The notes under the pieces: generated by a model
What the model saw: the letters and a program-made list of their open reading frames with translations, nothing else
What the model was told of the DNA's origin: nothing
Databases searched by the model: none
Shown here: in pieces, positions 1 to 10,466 of the stretch
How positions within the stretch are numbered: the stretch's first letter is position 1
Layout: the number at the start of each line of letters is the position of its first letter
Translations under genes and position numbers: made by a program
From: Paenirhodobacter enshiensis
Lineage (GTDB): Bacteria > Pseudomonadota > Alphaproteobacteria > Rhodobacterales > Rhodobacteraceae
Assembly: GCF_000740785.1 (NCBI RefSeq)
Contig: NZ_JFZB01000005.1
Span: forward strand, 372,001 to 436,000
Reading direction: 5' to 3'
Length of the DNA: 64,000 bases

Positions 1-221
<221 letters not shown>

Positions 222-227
222 CGCGCC

Positions 228-1010
228 TTATTGCCGTGTCAGGCGGCCTTTGCCAAGGATGGTGTCGGTGACGATCGACACCACACGCAGCCGGCCGGGT
301 TCGGGCGCGGGGGCATAGGTCAGGGTGAAGGGGAAGACGCTCTTGTCGGCCATCTCCTTCGCCGAGAAGCCGCCGATGCGGCGATAGTCGCCCGCGCAGG
401 TCACCCCGCCGTCCGGGGTGGGCGCGGGCTTGCCAAGGCCCACATGGCTGCGCTTCGTGCCGTCGAACATGTAGACCGAGAGGGTGCAGGCCTCGCTTTT
501 GTCGACATCGCGCAGCACGGCGTAAAGCGCGGTGAGCGGGTCGATGGTGCCGCCCTGCGCGCGCGGGTCGACATCTGTCGAACGCGGCTTGCGCGCCGGC
601 GTCTGGCTGACCGAGACCGGCGTGCCGTCGCGAAACACCATGCGATAGGTGACGTTGCGCGATCCGCGGGTGGCGGTTTCGTTGAACTCGATGGGGTGAA
701 AGCCCGCGCCGTCGTGGCGGCCCTGCACGGTCGCATCGTAGCGGATGCGCGACAGTGCGCCGAACAGGCCCGTTGTCGCGACGGAGCCGCTTGCCGCATA
801 GCCGCTGCCCGCGATCTTGCCGTCGATGCGCAGCTCTCCGGCCGGCAAACCGGCGAGCGAGAAGCGGAACACGATCCGGTCGCTCTGATCGGCATGGGCG
901 GGGGTGGAGGGCAGGGCGGCGCTGCTCAGGGCCATGCAGGCGAGTGCGGCGAAACGGGCGTAAGGGAACAGGCGCAAGGTGGCCTCCGTCGGGTGGTTCT
1001 CTCTGGACAT
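228..1010 (-). CDS. Exported DUF3108 domain protein
   Basis: This is a 260-residue protein. The ATG at 1010 is chosen because it gives a clean signal peptide (charged start, hydrophobic run FAALACMALSSAALP, then a THAHA-like AxA site near residue 40); a TTG 51 bp upstream would add a low-complexity extension. The mature part has the features of DUF3108 proteins: alternating beta segments (IVFRFSLAGLPAGELRIDG, YDATVQGRHDGAGF) and a C-terminal GGFSAKEMADKSVFPFTLTY stretch. The family is periplasmic, beta-rich and functionally uncharacterised. It precedes hrpB on the same strand and diverges from meaB about 90 bp away. No enzymatic function can be proposed from sequence alone. Confidence 0.75.
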   Translation of the reverse strand: MSRENHPTEATLRLFPYARFAALACMALSSAALPSTPAHADQSDRIVFRFSLAGLPAGELRIDGKIAGSGYAASGSVATTGLFGALSRIRYDATVQGRHDGAGFHPIEFNETATRGSRNVTYRMVFRDGTPVSVSQTPARKPRSTDVDPRAQGGTIDPLTALYAVLRDVDKSEACTLSVYMFDGTKRSHVGLGKPAPTPDGGVTCAGDYRRIGGFSAKEMADKSVFPFTLTYAPAPEPGRLRVVSIVTDTILGKGRLTRQ

Positions 1011-1099
1011 AGCCTGTCGCGGCGGGGCATCAAATCGAAACGAGGGGAGGAGGGCCGGCAATCCCGTCAGGCCCGCCGCGGATCAGCGAAGGCCCGCCG

Positions 1100-2110
1100 A
1101 TGACGATGACGACCGAGACGAAAACCGCCACATCTGCCGGTGAGGGGCTGGCCGAGCGCATCCTGTCGGGAGAGCGCCGGGCGTTGGCGCGGGCGATCAC
1201 GCTGGTCGAATCGGGGCGGGCGGATCACCGGGCGCAGGCGGTGGCGCTGCTGGCCGAGGTGGCGAAAGCCGGACGTCAGGCGCTGCGCATCGGGCTGTCG
1301 GGCACGCCGGGGGTGGGCAAGTCGACCTTCATCGAGGCCTTCGGCATGATGCTGACCGGGCAGGGGCTGAAGGTGGCGGTGCTGGCGGTCGATCCGTCCT
1401 CGGCGCGATCGGGGGGCTCGATCCTCGGCGACAAGACGCGGATGGAACGGCTGTCGCGCGATCCTCTGGCGTTCATCCGGCCCTCGCCCAGCCAGACCCA
1501 TCTGGGCGGTGTGGCGCGGCGCACCCGCGAGGCGGTGGCGCTGTGCGAGGCGGCGGGGTTCGATGTGGTGCTGATCGAGACGGTCGGCGTCGGCCAGTCC
1601 GAGACGCTGGTCGCCGAGATGACCGATCTGTTCATCCTGCTGATGGCGCCGGCGGGCGGCGACGAGCTGCAGGGCGTGAAGCGCGGCATCATGGAAATGG
1701 CCGACATGATCCTGGTAAACAAGGCCGACGGCGATCTGAAGCCCGCGGCGATGCGCACGGTCAGCGATTACGCGGGCGCGCTGCGTCTCTTGCGCAAGCG
1801 CCCCTACGATCCCGAGGGATTTCCGAAGGCGCTGCCGGTCTCGGCACTGGCGGAAGAAGGCCTGAAATCCGCCTGGGAGGAGATGCAGACACTCGCCGCA
1901 TGGCGGCGCGACAACGGGTTTTTCGTATCCAACCGGGCCGAGCAGGCGCGCAACTGGTTCGAGGCCGAGGTCCGCGAGGGGCTGCTGGCGCGGCTGACGC
2001 GCGATCCGGCGATCCGGGCGAAGATGGCGCGTCTCGGCGCCGAGGTCGCGGGCGGGCGCATGGCGGCGTCCGACGCGGCGGAACGGATGCTGCGCGAACT
2101 CGACGCCTGA
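1100..2110 (+). CDS. meaB: Methylmalonyl-CoA mutase-associated GTPase MeaB
   Basis: This 336-residue protein belongs to the G3E-family MeaB/ArgK P-loop GTPases. It carries GTPGVGKST (residues 68-76), the ETVGVGQSE switch (160-168) and NKAD (207-210), the standard nucleotide-binding set. MeaB proteins gate delivery and protection of adenosylcobalamin in methylmalonyl-CoA mutase or related acyl-CoA mutases such as ethylmalonyl-CoA mutase. No mutase gene is next to it here, so the partner must lie elsewhere. Length is normal for the family. It fits the wider B12 theme of this window (split MetH, CbiZ, BtuF, BtuB). A pair of intergenic repeats follows its stop codon. Confidence 0.93.
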   Translation: MTMTTETKTATSAGEGLAERILSGERRALARAITLVESGRADHRAQAVALLAEVAKAGRQALRIGLSGTPGVGKSTFIEAFGMMLTGQGLKVAVLAVDPSSARSGGSILGDKTRMERLSRDPLAFIRPSPSQTHLGGVARRTREAVALCEAAGFDVVLIETVGVGQSETLVAEMTDLFILLMAPAGGDELQGVKRGIMEMADMILVNKADGDLKPAAMRTVSDYAGALRLLRKRPYDPEGFPKALPVSALAEEGLKSAWEEMQTLAAWRRDNGFFVSNRAEQARNWFEAEVREGLLARLTRDPAIRAKMARLGAEVAGGRMAASDAAERMLRELDA

Positions 2111-2141
2111 GGCCAGGGGCTCTGCCGCAGCCGGCAGGAAG

Positions 2142-2275
2142 GAGGGGGCTCTGCCCCCTCGGGCCTTTGGCCCTCACCCCCGGGATATTTTCGGCAAAGC
2201 GAAAGGGGCGCCGGAGGTTCCGCCTTCCCCTTTCGATTCGCCCCAAATATCCCGGGGTGTGGGGCAGCGCCCCAC
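2142..2275. repeat. Head-to-head pair of double-hairpin intergenic repeats
   Basis: Two copies of the dispersed repeat lie back to back between meaB and valS. Copy one (2142-2207) reads GGGGGCTCTGCCCCC then CACCCCCGGGATATTT then CGAAAGG, i.e. the minus orientation. Copy two (2226-2275) is in the plus orientation: CCCTTTCGATTCGCC, CAAATATCCCGGGG, then a GGGGCAGCGCCCC hairpin. Together they could fold into one large cruciform or a long mRNA stem between the two genes. Confidence 0.8.
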
Positions 2276-2346
2276 GCAGCGCGGGAAAGGCTTTTCCTTG
2301 GGGAGTCGGCGCGCTAAACAGCCTCAAGCCCGGAAAGGACAGACCG

Positions 2347-5300
2347 ATGACGATGGAAAAGACCTTCGACGCGCGCGAGGCCGAGCCTCGGATCTATGCG
2401 AAATGGGAAGAGGCCGGCGCCTTCAAGGCAGGCGCGAACGCGTCGCGCCCCGAGACGTTCTGCATCATGATCCCGCCGCCCAACGTGACCGGCGCGCTCC
2501 ATGTCGGCCATGCGTTCAACAATACCGTCCAGGACATCCTCGTCCGCTGGCACCGGATGCGCGGCTTCGACACGCTGTGGCAGCCCGGTCAGGACCATGC
2601 CGGCATCGCCACCCAGATGATGGTGGAGAAGGAACTCGCCAGGACCGGTCAGCCCTCGCGCACCGAACTCGGCCGCGAGGAATTTCTCAAGAAGGTCTGG
2701 GAATGGAAGGGCAAATACGGCTCGACCATCGTCGGGCAGCTGAAGCGTCTGGGCTCCAGCTGCGACTGGTCGCGCAACGCCTTCACCATGTCGGGCGCGC
2801 CGGGTGCGCCCGCGGGCGAGGAAGGCAACTTCCATGATGCGGTCATCAAGGTCTTCGTCGACATGTATGACAAGGGCCTGATCTATCGCGGCAAGCGTCT
2901 CGTCAACTGGGACCCCCATTTCGAGACCGCGATCTCCGACCTCGAGGTCGAGAGCACCGAGGTCGCCGGCCACATGTGGCACTTCAAATATCCGCTCGCC
3001 GGTGGGCAGACCTATGTCTACCGCGAGAAGGACGAGGACGGCAACGTCACCTTCGAGGAAGTGCGCGACTACATCTCGATCGCCACGACGCGCCCCGAGA
3101 CCATGCTCGGCGACGGCGCGGTCGCGGTGAACGGCGATGACGAGCGTTACGCCGCCCTCGTCGGCAAGTTCTGCGAGATCCCGGTCGGTCCGAAGGAATT
3201 CCGCCGCCAGATCCCGATCATCGCCGACCCCTATCCCGATCCGACCTTCGGCTCGGGCGCGGTGAAGATCACCGGCGCGCATGATTTCAACGACTATCAG
3301 GTCGCGAAGCGCGCCGGGCTGCCGCTGTATCGTCTGCTCGACACCCGCGCCCACATGCGTGTGGACGGGCTGGATTACGAGGCTTCGGCGAAGCGGGCGG
3401 CGCAGCTTGCGAAGGGCGACAGCTTCACCGAGACCGAAGTCGACAGCCTGAACCTCGTCCCCGACGAGCTGCGCGGCCTCGACCGTTACGAGGCCCGCAA
3501 GGCCGTGGTCGAGGCGGTCACCGAGGAAGGTCTGGCCGTCATGGTCGCCAACCCGAAGGCCGACGAAGAGGGCCAGCCCGCGCTGATCCCGCTGGTCGAG
3601 AACAAGCCGATCATGCAGCCTTTCGGCGACCGCTCGAAGGTGGTGATCGAGCCGATGCTGACCGATCAGTGGTTCGTCGATGCCGAGAAGATCGTCGGCA
3701 AGGCACTCGACGCGGTGCGCAACGGCGATACCGTCATCATGCCCGAGGCCGGCGAGAAGACCTATTTCCACTGGCTCGAGAACATCGAACCCTGGTGCAT
3801 CAGCCGCCAGCTGTGGTGGGGCCATCAGATCCCGGTGTGGTATGGCCTCGATCTCGCCGAGCGCGGCTTCCGCGACGACGAGGGCGACGGCGCGCTCGAT
3901 GAGGTCGAGATCGGCCGCCTGCTGGTGACCGAGCATCTGGTGCATCGCGACGTGGTGCATCACTGCGCGCCGGGCTTCGACGCGGTGAAGGAGAAGTTCC
4001 TCGACGCGCTGGCGGCGCTGCCGGTGCCGCTCAGCCATGCGCGGGTGATCGAGGTCGCGGACAAGAAGGCCGCGGTCGAGACCTTCGCGGCCAGCCTTGC
4101 CGAATACAACGTCTCGCAGGATCCGACGGTTCTGGTCTATCCGGTGTGGCGCGATCACGACGTGCTGGATACCTGGTTCAGCTCGGGTCTGTGGCCGATC
4201 GGCACGCTCGGCTGGCCGGAGCAGACGCCGGAACTGAAGAAATACTTCCCGACCGACGTTCTGGTGACCGGCTTCGACATCCTGTTCTTCTGGGTCGCCC
4301 GGATGATGATGATGCAGCTTGCCGTCACCGGCGAGGTGCCGTTCCACACCGTCTACCTGCACCAGCTCGTCCGCGACGAGAAGGGGCAGAAGATGTCGAA
4401 GACCAAGGGCAACGTGATCGACCCGCTGCTGATCATCGACGAGTTCGGGGCGGATGCGCTGCGCTTCACCAACGCCTCGATGGCGGCGATCGGCGGCGTG
4501 CTGAAACTGTCGACGGACCGCATCGCGGGCTATCGCAACTTCGGCACCAAGATCTGGAACGCCACCCGCTTCGCCGAGATGAACGGCGTGTTCGAGGCCC
4601 CCGTCGCCGGCATCCCGCAGCCCAAGAACACGGTGAACCGCTGGATCGTCGGCGAGACCGCCAAGGTGCGCGAGATCGTCGATGCGGCCTTCGAGAGCTA
4701 CCGCTTCAACGACGCGGCGAATGCGCTTTACGCCTTCGTCTGGGGCAAGGTCTGCGACTGGTATGTCGAATTCGCCAAGCCCCTGTTCGACACCGAGGAC
4801 GCCGCCGAAACCCGCCAGACCATGCGGTGGGTGCTCGATCAGTGCTACACCCTGTTGCACCCGATCATGCCCTTCATCACCGAAGAGCTGTGGAGCCTGA
4901 CCGGCGAGCGCAGCAAGATGCTGGTGCATGGCGACTGGCCGACCTACGGCCTTGAACTGGTCGATGCCCAGGCCGACCGCGAGATGAACTGGGTGATCGA
5001 CCTGATCGAGGCGATCCGCTCCTCGCGCGCGCAGATGGGCGTGCCGGCCGGGCTGAAGCTGCCGATGGTGCTGGCCGAGGCCGATGCCGAGGCGAAGGCC
5101 GCCTTCGGCCGCAACGAGGCGCTGATCTTCCGTCTGGCGCGGATCGATTCGATCACCGAGGGCGGGATTCCGAAGGGGGCGATCTCGATCCCGGTTCAGG
5201 GCGCGCTGTTCGGCCTGCCGCTGCAGGGCGTGATCGACGTCGCGGCCGAGAAGGCGCGTCTCGACAAGGCGCTGGCGAAGCTCTCGAAGGAGATCGGCGG

Positions 5301-5445
5301 CCTGAAGGGGCGGCTCGACAATCCGAAGTTCATCGCCAATGCCGCCGAGGAAGCGATCGAGGAAGCCCGCGAGAACCTCGCCGCGCGCGAGGACGAGGCC
5401 GCGAAGGTCGGGGCCGCGCTGCGCCGTCTGGCCGAGCTGGGCTGA
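2347..5445 (+). CDS. valS: Valyl-tRNA synthetase
   Basis: This 1032-residue class Ia aminoacyl-tRNA synthetase charges tRNA-Val. The ATG at 2347 ([20 protein letters not shown]) is chosen because it begins exactly where ValS proteins normally start; upstream in-frame sequence is the meaB region and repeats. The [13 protein letters not shown] signature places HVGH at residues 52-55, and KMSKTKGNV lies at 682-690. An editing (CP1) domain lies between them and a C-terminal coiled arm of alternating Glu/Lys/Arg/Ala follows. It is longer than the E. coli enzyme (about 950 aa), largely from an extra segment after the [12 protein letters not shown] motif. In many alphaproteobacteria valS sits beside popZ; here the popZ-like gene is about 7 kb away. 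Confidence 0.98.
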   Translation: MTMEKTFDAREAEPRIYAKWEEAGAFKAGANASRPETFCIMIPPPNVTGALHVGHAFNNTVQDILVRWHRMRGFDTLWQPGQDHAGIATQMMVEKELARTGQPSRTELGREEFLKKVWEWKGKYGSTIVGQLKRLGSSCDWSRNAFTMSGAPGAPAGEEGNFHDAVIKVFVDMYDKGLIYRGKRLVNWDPHFETAISDLEVESTEVAGHMWHFKYPLAGGQTYVYREKDEDGNVTFEEVRDYISIATTRPETMLGDGAVAVNGDDERYAALVGKFCEIPVGPKEFRRQIPIIADPYPDPTFGSGAVKITGAHDFNDYQVAKRAGLPLYRLLDTRAHMRVDGLDYEASAKRAAQLAKGDSFTETEVDSLNLVPDELRGLDRYEARKAVVEAVTEEGLAVMVANPKADEEGQPALIPLVENKPIMQPFGDRSKVVIEPMLTDQWFVDAEKIVGKALDAVRNGDTVIMPEAGEKTYFHWLENIEPWCISRQLWWGHQIPVWYGLDLAERGFRDDEGDGALDEVEIGRLLVTEHLVHRDVVHHCAPGFDAVKEKFLDALAALPVPLSHARVIEVADKKAAVETFAASLAEYNVSQDPTVLVYPVWRDHDVLDTWFSSGLWPIGTLGWPEQTPELKKYFPTDVLVTGFDILFFWVARMMMMQLAVTGEVPFHTVYLHQLVRDEKGQKMSKTKGNVIDPLLIIDEFGADALRFTNASMAAIGGVLKLSTDRIAGYRNFGTKIWNATRFAEMNGVFEAPVAGIPQPKNTVNRWIVGETAKVREIVDAAFESYRFNDAANALYAFVWGKVCDWYVEFAKPLFDTEDAAETRQTMRWVLDQCYTLLHPIMPFITEELWSLTGERSKMLVHGDWPTYGLELVDAQADREMNWVIDLIEAIRSSRAQMGVPAGLKLPMVLAEADAEAKAAFGRNEALIFRLARIDSITEGGIPKGAISIPVQGALFGLPLQGVIDVAAEKARLDKALAKLSKEIGGLKGRLDNPKFIANAAEEAIEEARENLAAREDEAAKVGAALRRLAELG

Positions 5446-5486
5446 GCCACGGGCCCGGCGCCCTCGGGGGCCGGGCATCCGCATCG

Positions 5487-5514
5487 GCGCGGGGGGGCGT
5501 TCCCCCCCGCGCGC
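5487..5514 (+). terminator. GC-rich hairpin after valS
   Basis: GCGCGGGGGGGCG and the following CCCCCCCGCGCGC arm form a very stable stem 42 bp past the valS stop and 20 bp before the next ATG. There is no T-run, so it may act as a terminator, a processing signal or a pause site between valS and the aminotransferase. Confidence 0.45.
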
Positions 5515-5534
5515 AGGACAAACGAGTTGGTGCC

Positions 5535-6650
5535 ATGACCGGACCGCGCTACACCCCGCTGATCGACAGCCTCCCCTCGACCGTGCCCTTCGTCGGGCCC
5601 GAGACGCAGGAGCGGCGCATGGGCCATCCTTTCGCCGCCCGCCTCGGGGCGAACGAGAACGGCTTCGGGCCGAGCCCGCGCGCCATCGCCGCGATGGCGG
5701 CGGCGGCCGGCGAGGTCTGGAAATACGGCGATCCGGAGAACCACGATCTGCGCAAGGCATTGGCCGAAAAGCACGATTGCGATCCGGCGAATATCGTCGT
5801 GGGCGAGGGGATCGACGGGCTTCTGGGCTATCTGGTGCGGTTGGTGATCGCGCCGGGCGACCGGGTGGTGACCTCGGAAGGCGCTTATCCGACGTTCAAT
5901 TTCCACGTCGCGGGCTATGGCGGTGAGCTGCACAAAGTGCCTTACAAGGGCGATCACGAGGACCCCGACGCGCTGATCGCGCTCGCGAAGCAGGTCGGGC
6001 CGAAGCTGATCTATATCGCCAATCCGGACAATCCGATGGCCTCGGCCCATCCGGGCGAAACCATCCTGCGCATGGTCGAACAGGTGCCCGAGGGCGCGCT
6101 TCTGGTGCTCGACGAGGCCTATGTCGACCTCGCCCCCGAGGGCACCGCGCCCGCGATCCCGGCCGACGATCCGCGGGTGATCCGGTTCCGCACCTTCTCG
6201 AAGGCGCACGGGATGGCCGGGGCGCGCGTCGGCTATGCCATCGGGGCGAAGCCGCTGATCGCCGCCTTCGACAAGATCCGCAATCACTTCGGCATGAGCC
6301 GGATCTCTCAGGCCGGGGCGCTGGCGTCATTGCAGGACAAGACCTGGCAGGCCTACATGCGCCGGCTGATCGCCGCCTCGCGCGACCGGATCGGCGAGAT
6401 CGCGGCCGAGAACGGGCTGAGCGCACTGCCCTCGGCCACCAATTTCGTCGCCATCGACTGCGGCCGCGACGGCACCTTCGCCCGCGCCGTGCTGGAAGAG
6501 CTGACCGGCGCCGGCATCTTCGTGCGGATGCCGGGCGTCGCGCCGCAGGACCGCTGCATCCGTGTGTCTTGCGGGCCGGAACCCGAGATGGAGGCCTTCG
6601 CCGCGGCGCTTCCGGGCGCGCTCGACCGGGCACGCGCCCGCCTCGGCTGA
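5535..6650 (+). CDS. HisC-like PLP-dependent aminotransferase (class I/II)
   Basis: A 371-residue fold-type I aminotransferase of the histidinol-phosphate/aromatic aminotransferase branch. Visible hallmarks are LGANENGFGPSP near the N-terminus, IANPDNPM in the middle, LVLDEAYVDLA, the PLP lysine in TFSKAHGMAGARVGY (Lys223), and a C-terminal RVSCGPEPEMEAF. HisC transfers an amino group from glutamate to imidazole-acetol phosphate; close paralogues act on phenylpyruvate or other keto acids. No his gene is nearby, so a broad or aromatic specificity is as likely as histidine synthesis. ATG at 5535 lies 89 bp after valS. Confidence 0.85.
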   Translation: MTGPRYTPLIDSLPSTVPFVGPETQERRMGHPFAARLGANENGFGPSPRAIAAMAAAAGEVWKYGDPENHDLRKALAEKHDCDPANIVVGEGIDGLLGYLVRLVIAPGDRVVTSEGAYPTFNFHVAGYGGELHKVPYKGDHEDPDALIALAKQVGPKLIYIANPDNPMASAHPGETILRMVEQVPEGALLVLDEAYVDLAPEGTAPAIPADDPRVIRFRTFSKAHGMAGARVGYAIGAKPLIAAFDKIRNHFGMSRISQAGALASLQDKTWQAYMRRLIAASRDRIGEIAAENGLSALPSATNFVAIDCGRDGTFARAVLEELTGAGIFVRMPGVAPQDRCIRVSCGPEPEMEAFAAALPGALDRARARLG

Positions 6651-6764
6651 GGCTCCTGTGCGCGTGGCCCGCGCACGCGCGCCTCACGGCGCTGTCGCCG
6701 AGTGGTGATTTGCCGCCTGTCCCGTCCCGGGTCTATGCCCCGGTCAAGGACAGGAGACCCAGAG

Positions 6765-7166
6765 ATGACTCATATCGACCGGACCCGCCGTATCGCCCTG
6801 CTCACGCCGCTGGCGGTGGCGGTGGCATGTGCCGCGCGGGCCGGTGGCAGCAGCCCTCAGCCCGATGCCAATGTGCGGATGGCGGATGCCTCTGCGACCG
6901 CCGACGCCGCCCCCTCGACCAGTGCCATCGCGCATGATCTGCAGCGCACGCGCGACGCGCTTGCCATCGACTTCACGGGCGATGCCGATATCGACTTCGT
7001 GCGGGCGATGATCCCGATGCAGCAAGGCGCCATCGCGATGGCCCGGGTGGCGCGCGATTATGGCGACGACCCGGATGTGCGCAAGCTGGCCGAGACGATC
7101 ATCGCGCAGCGCCAGACCGAACTTGACTGGCTGGAAGGCTGGCTGAAGGACCACGACGCGCCCTGA
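6765..7166 (+). CDS. Exported DUF305 protein
   Basis: This 133-residue protein starts at the ATG 6765, with an AGGAGA ribosome site 7 bp ahead. A signal-like N-terminus (RRIALLTPLAVAVACAA) is followed by a low-complexity linker and a C-terminal DUF305 domain, recognisable by DIDFVRAMIPMQQGAIAMARV and the later AETIIAQRQTELDWLEGWL. The domain is a ferritin-like helical bundle found in secreted proteins; some members bind copper, but the His-rich features of those are reduced here (MIPMQQ where many have MIPHHQ). Possible lipidation at the Cys in AVACAA is uncertain because the lipobox is imperfect. It is convergent with the glyoxylate aminotransferase. Confidence 0.75.
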   Translation: MTHIDRTRRIALLTPLAVAVACAARAGGSSPQPDANVRMADASATADAAPSTSAIAHDLQRTRDALAIDFTGDADIDFVRAMIPMQQGAIAMARVARDYGDDPDVRKLAETIIAQRQTELDWLEGWLKDHDAP

Positions 7167-7179
7167 GGCGTATCGGTAT

Positions 7180-7282
7180 CGGGCCGCACGCGCACGGCCC
7201 GGGACGAAACGACCGGCGGGGCAATGTCCCCCTGACCCCGGCGGTCGTGCGGGCGGCGGCGTTTCCCCTGCGCTGCCGCCCG
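7180..7282. terminator. Hairpins between convergent genes
   Basis: Two perfect inverted repeats lie between the convergent stops: CGGGCCG/CGGCCCG (7180-7201, 8-nt loop) and GCGGGCGGC/GCCGCCCGC (about 7249-7282). Neither has a strong T-run, but their position suits bidirectional transcription termination. Confidence 0.5.
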
Positions 7283-7289
7283 CCTGATC

Positions 7290-8504
7290 TTACCCTTTCG
7301 CGCAGGCCGCCGCACAAACCGCCGCTGCCGCATCGAGAGCGCCCGCCCCGTGCGGGATGTCGAGCGCGGTAAGCCCGGCCTCCATCGTCGCCAGAACGCC
7401 GAGCGTCATATGCGCGTTGACATGCCCCATATGGGCGACGCGCAGGAAGTCCGCCGCCTCGGGCGTGCCCGGTTCCGCCATCCCGAGCCCGATGCCAAGC
7501 GTGACCCCGGCCTCGGTTTCCAGCCAGGAACGCAGCCGGTCGGCACCGCCGTTGCCGATCCGTGCCGCGGTCACCGAATGGCCGCGATGCGCCGGGTCCG
7601 CGATGTTCAGCGCGATGTCGCCGCCCCGGCCCCAGGCGTCGAACGCCGCCCAGACCATCGCGGCCAGCGCCTTGTGCCGGGCCCAGACATGGTCGATCCC
7701 CTCCTCGTCGAGGATCATCGTCAGCGACTCGGCGAGGCCGAGCAGATGATGCGTCGGCGCGGTGCCGGCGAAATACTGATAGAAGTAATCGGGCGCGATC
7801 CGCTGCGTCCAGTCCCAGTAGGGTGTGCGCAGGTCGCTGGTCTTCGAGCGCGCCACGGCCTTGTCCGACAGCCAGATGAAGCCCACGCCCGGCGGCACCA
7901 TCAGCCCCTTCTGGCTGGCCGCGACCATCACGTCGACGCCCCAGTCGTCGAAGCGGAATTCGTCGCAGCCGAGCGAGGCGATGCAGTCGACCGCCAGAAG
8001 CGCCGGATGGCCCGCCGCGTCGATGGCCGCGCGCACCGCCGCCACATCGTTCAGAACCGAGGTCGCGGTGTCCAGATGGGTCAGCAGCACCACTTTGATT
8101 TCGTGGGATTTGTCGGCGCGCAGAGCGGCCTCGACCCGGGCCGGATCGACCGGGGACTTCAGACCGAAATCGAGGGTTTCGACGGCGACGCCCATGGCAC
8201 CGGCATGACGCGCCCAGTTCAGCCCGAACTGCCCGGTCGCCAGCGACAGAGCCTTGTCTCCGCGCGAGAACAGGTTCGAGATCGCCGCTTCCCACAGCGC
8301 ATGGCCGTTGCCGATGTAAATGCCGACATGCCGGGTGCTGAAGGCGATGCGCTTCAGCTTGGCGACGATGGTTTCGGTCGTCGTGACCAGAGCGCCCTCG
8401 TAGATGTTGGGGGCGGGGCGGTGCATGGCGGCGAGAACGCGGTCCGGCATGGCCGAGGGCCCGGGAATGGCAAGATAGGAACGGCCCTGCGAAAGCGACA
8501 TCAT
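7290..8504 (-). CDS. Class V aminotransferase, serine/alanine-glyoxylate type
   Basis: A 404-residue fold-type I PLP enzyme of class V. The N-terminal PGPSAMPDRVLAAMHRPAPN and the PLP lysine in AASQKGLMVPPG (Lys199) are typical of alanine-, serine- or aspartate-glyoxylate aminotransferases, which convert glyoxylate to glycine. ATG codons at 8504 and 8501 are both possible starts. Serine-glyoxylate aminotransferase belongs to the serine cycle, while the aspartate-dependent BhcA belongs to the beta-hydroxyaspartate cycle; the other bhc genes are absent here, so BhcA is not favoured. It stands alone, convergent with the DUF305 gene and divergent from the ABC exporter. Confidence 0.82.
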   Translation of the reverse strand: MMSLSQGRSYLAIPGPSAMPDRVLAAMHRPAPNIYEGALVTTTETIVAKLKRIAFSTRHVGIYIGNGHALWEAAISNLFSRGDKALSLATGQFGLNWARHAGAMGVAVETLDFGLKSPVDPARVEAALRADKSHEIKVVLLTHLDTATSVLNDVAAVRAAIDAAGHPALLAVDCIASLGCDEFRFDDWGVDVMVAASQKGLMVPPGVGFIWLSDKAVARSKTSDLRTPYWDWTQRIAPDYFYQYFAGTAPTHHLLGLAESLTMILDEEGIDHVWARHKALAAMVWAAFDAWGRGGDIALNIADPAHRGHSVTAARIGNGGADRLRSWLETEAGVTLGIGLGMAEPGTPEAADFLRVAHMGHVNAHMTLGVLATMEAGLTALDIPHGAGALDAAAAVCAAACAKG

Positions 8505-8665
8505 CGGCTCCGGAAACTGTTGTGATTATGCCCCTTGGCCTAGAGCGCCCCCGGATGCCGGTCAATGGCGGGGCTGTATCGGGCACAAAACGCCGGCCGA
8601 ATCGGGGCGGCCTTGCCCGGCGGGGCACTTCGCGCTAGATCGCAGGGACGTATTTTCGCCAAAGG

Positions 8666-10432
8666 ATGCCCGTGCCCCGGACCGAGATCAGCTCTGACAA
8701 GACCTATGCCTCGGGCCCGCTGTTCGTGCGGCTGTGGCGTGGCTATCTCAGCCGGCACTGGCCGAAGATGGTGGTCGCGGCGGTGCTGATGGTGATCGAG
8801 GGATCGACGCTCGGCGCGCTGAGCTGGATCATCAAACCACTGTTCGACAAGGTGTTCGTCGACGGCCAGATCCATATGCTGTGGCTGGTGGGCGGCGCGA
8901 TCTTCGGACTGTTCCTGATCCGGGCGATGACTTCGGTGTGCTCGCGCTGGATGCTGTCGGCGGTGGCGCAGGCGACGTCCTCGGCGATGCAGGTGGATCT
9001 GGTGCGCCATATCCTGACGCTCGATCAGTCGTTCTTCCAGCAAAACCCGCCCGGCGCGCTGATCGAGCGGGTGCAGGGCGACACGCTGGCGGTGCAGGGC
9101 GTGTGGTCGACCTTCATCACCGGCGCCGGGCGCGATGTCGTGGCGCTGGTGTCGCTGTTCGGCGTGGCTATCGCCATCGACCCGCGCTGGACGCTGGCGG
9201 CGCTGATCGGCGCGCCGTTGCTGATCATGCCGACGCTGATCGCGCAGCGCTACATCCGCAAGAAGACCCGGCAGATGCGCGCGCAGTCGAGCGACCGCGC
9301 CACCCGCCTCGACGAGATCTTCCACGGCATCGCCGCGGTGAAGCTGAACCGGCTGGAAGACTATCAGATGCGGCGGTTCTCGGGGCTTGTCGGCCATATC
9401 CGCAAGGCGATGGTCAAGATGGCCGCGATCCAGAGCATGATCCCCGCGCTGATCGACGTGGTGACGGGCTTCGGCTTCTTCGCGGTGCTGGTTCTGGGCG
9501 GCCACGAGATCGCCGAAGGGCGGCGCAGCGTCGGCGAATTCATGTCCTTCTTCACCGCCATGTCGTTGGCCTTCCAGCCGCTGCGCCGTCTGGGCGGGCT
9601 CGCCGGCACCTGGCAGACCGCGGCCGCGAGCCTCGAACGCGTCTATCGCGTTTTCGACATCACCCCCGAGGTGCGCAGCCCCGATACCCCCGCCGCACGC
9701 CCCGCGACGATGGAGGTGCGCCTCGACGACGTGTGGCTGAGCTATGGCGACAAGCCGGTGCTGCGCGGGCTGAGCTTCACCGCCGAGGCCGGCAAGACCA
9801 CCGCGCTCGTCGGCCCCTCGGGGGCGGGCAAGTCGACGGTGTTCAACCTGCTGACCCGGCTGGTCGACCCTGATCGCGGCACGGTCAGCGTGGGCGGCGT
9901 GTCGGTCGCGGCGCTCGACCTCGGGGTGCTGCGCTCGCTGTTCTCGACCGTGGCGCAGGATGCGACGCTGTTCGACGAGACGATCCGCGACAACATCCTG
10001 CTCGGCCGCACCGACATTTCCGAGGCGCAGCTGAATACCGCGCTGACGGTTGCGCATGTGACCGAGTTCACCGATGCGATGCCGCTCGGCCTCGACAGTC
10101 CGGCGGGGCCGCGGGGCTCGGCGCTGTCGGGCGGGCAGCGCCAGCGCGTCGCCATCGCGCGTGCGGTGCTGCGCGATGCGCCGGTGCTGCTGCTTGACGA
10201 GGCGACATCGGCCCTCGATACCGCGTCCGAGGCGAAGGTGGCGCAGGCGCTCGATCATCTCTCGGCCGGGCGCACCACGCTGGTGATCGCGCACCGGCTG
10301 TCGACGGTGCGCAACGCCGATCATATCGTCGTCGTGGTCGAGGGTCGCGTCGCCGAGGAAGGCACCCATGACACGCTGCTCGCCAAAGGCGGCGTCTATG
10401 CCGATCTGTGCCGGCTGCAGCTTGTCGAATGA
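8666..10432 (+). CDS. MsbA-like ABC transporter (fused permease and ATPase)
   Basis: This 588-residue half-transporter has an N-terminal six-helix ABC type 1 membrane domain (residues about 20-320) and a C-terminal nucleotide-binding domain. That domain has Walker A GPSGAGKST (383-391), the signature LSGGQRQ (487-493), Walker B VLLLDEATS (507-515) and the switch IAHRLST. The arrangement and length match MsbA-type exporters that flip lipid A-core or other lipids as homodimers at the inner membrane. A role in multidrug export cannot be excluded. The next gene, ygfZ, starts 34 bp downstream and may be co-transcribed. Confidence 0.88.
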   Translation: MPVPRTEISSDKTYASGPLFVRLWRGYLSRHWPKMVVAAVLMVIEGSTLGALSWIIKPLFDKVFVDGQIHMLWLVGGAIFGLFLIRAMTSVCSRWMLSAVAQATSSAMQVDLVRHILTLDQSFFQQNPPGALIERVQGDTLAVQGVWSTFITGAGRDVVALVSLFGVAIAIDPRWTLAALIGAPLLIMPTLIAQRYIRKKTRQMRAQSSDRATRLDEIFHGIAAVKLNRLEDYQMRRFSGLVGHIRKAMVKMAAIQSMIPALIDVVTGFGFFAVLVLGGHEIAEGRRSVGEFMSFFTAMSLAFQPLRRLGGLAGTWQTAAASLERVYRVFDITPEVRSPDTPAARPATMEVRLDDVWLSYGDKPVLRGLSFTAEAGKTTALVGPSGAGKSTVFNLLTRLVDPDRGTVSVGGVSVAALDLGVLRSLFSTVAQDATLFDETIRDNILLGRTDISEAQLNTALTVAHVTEFTDAMPLGLDSPAGPRGSALSGGQRQRVAIARAVLRDAPVLLLDEATSALDTASEAKVAQALDHLSAGRTTLVIAHRLSTVRNADHIVVVVEGRVAEEGTHDTLLAKGGVYADLCRLQLVE

Positions 10433-10466
10433 GCCGCGCGCCCCATATCGGCCGCAGGAGCACAAG

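Noticed and set aside
2314-5760. A 1148-codon open frame opposite valS
   Set aside because: It is the antisense of valS, rich in Arg, His and Asp without any family signature; typical of GC-rich DNA. Similar long antisense frames opposite lepA, mnhA, zntA and nrdE were dismissed for the same reason.
7290-8504. BhcA (aspartate-glyoxylate aminotransferase of the beta-hydroxyaspartate cycle)
   Set aside because: None of the companion bhc genes is adjacent, so only the broader class is supported.
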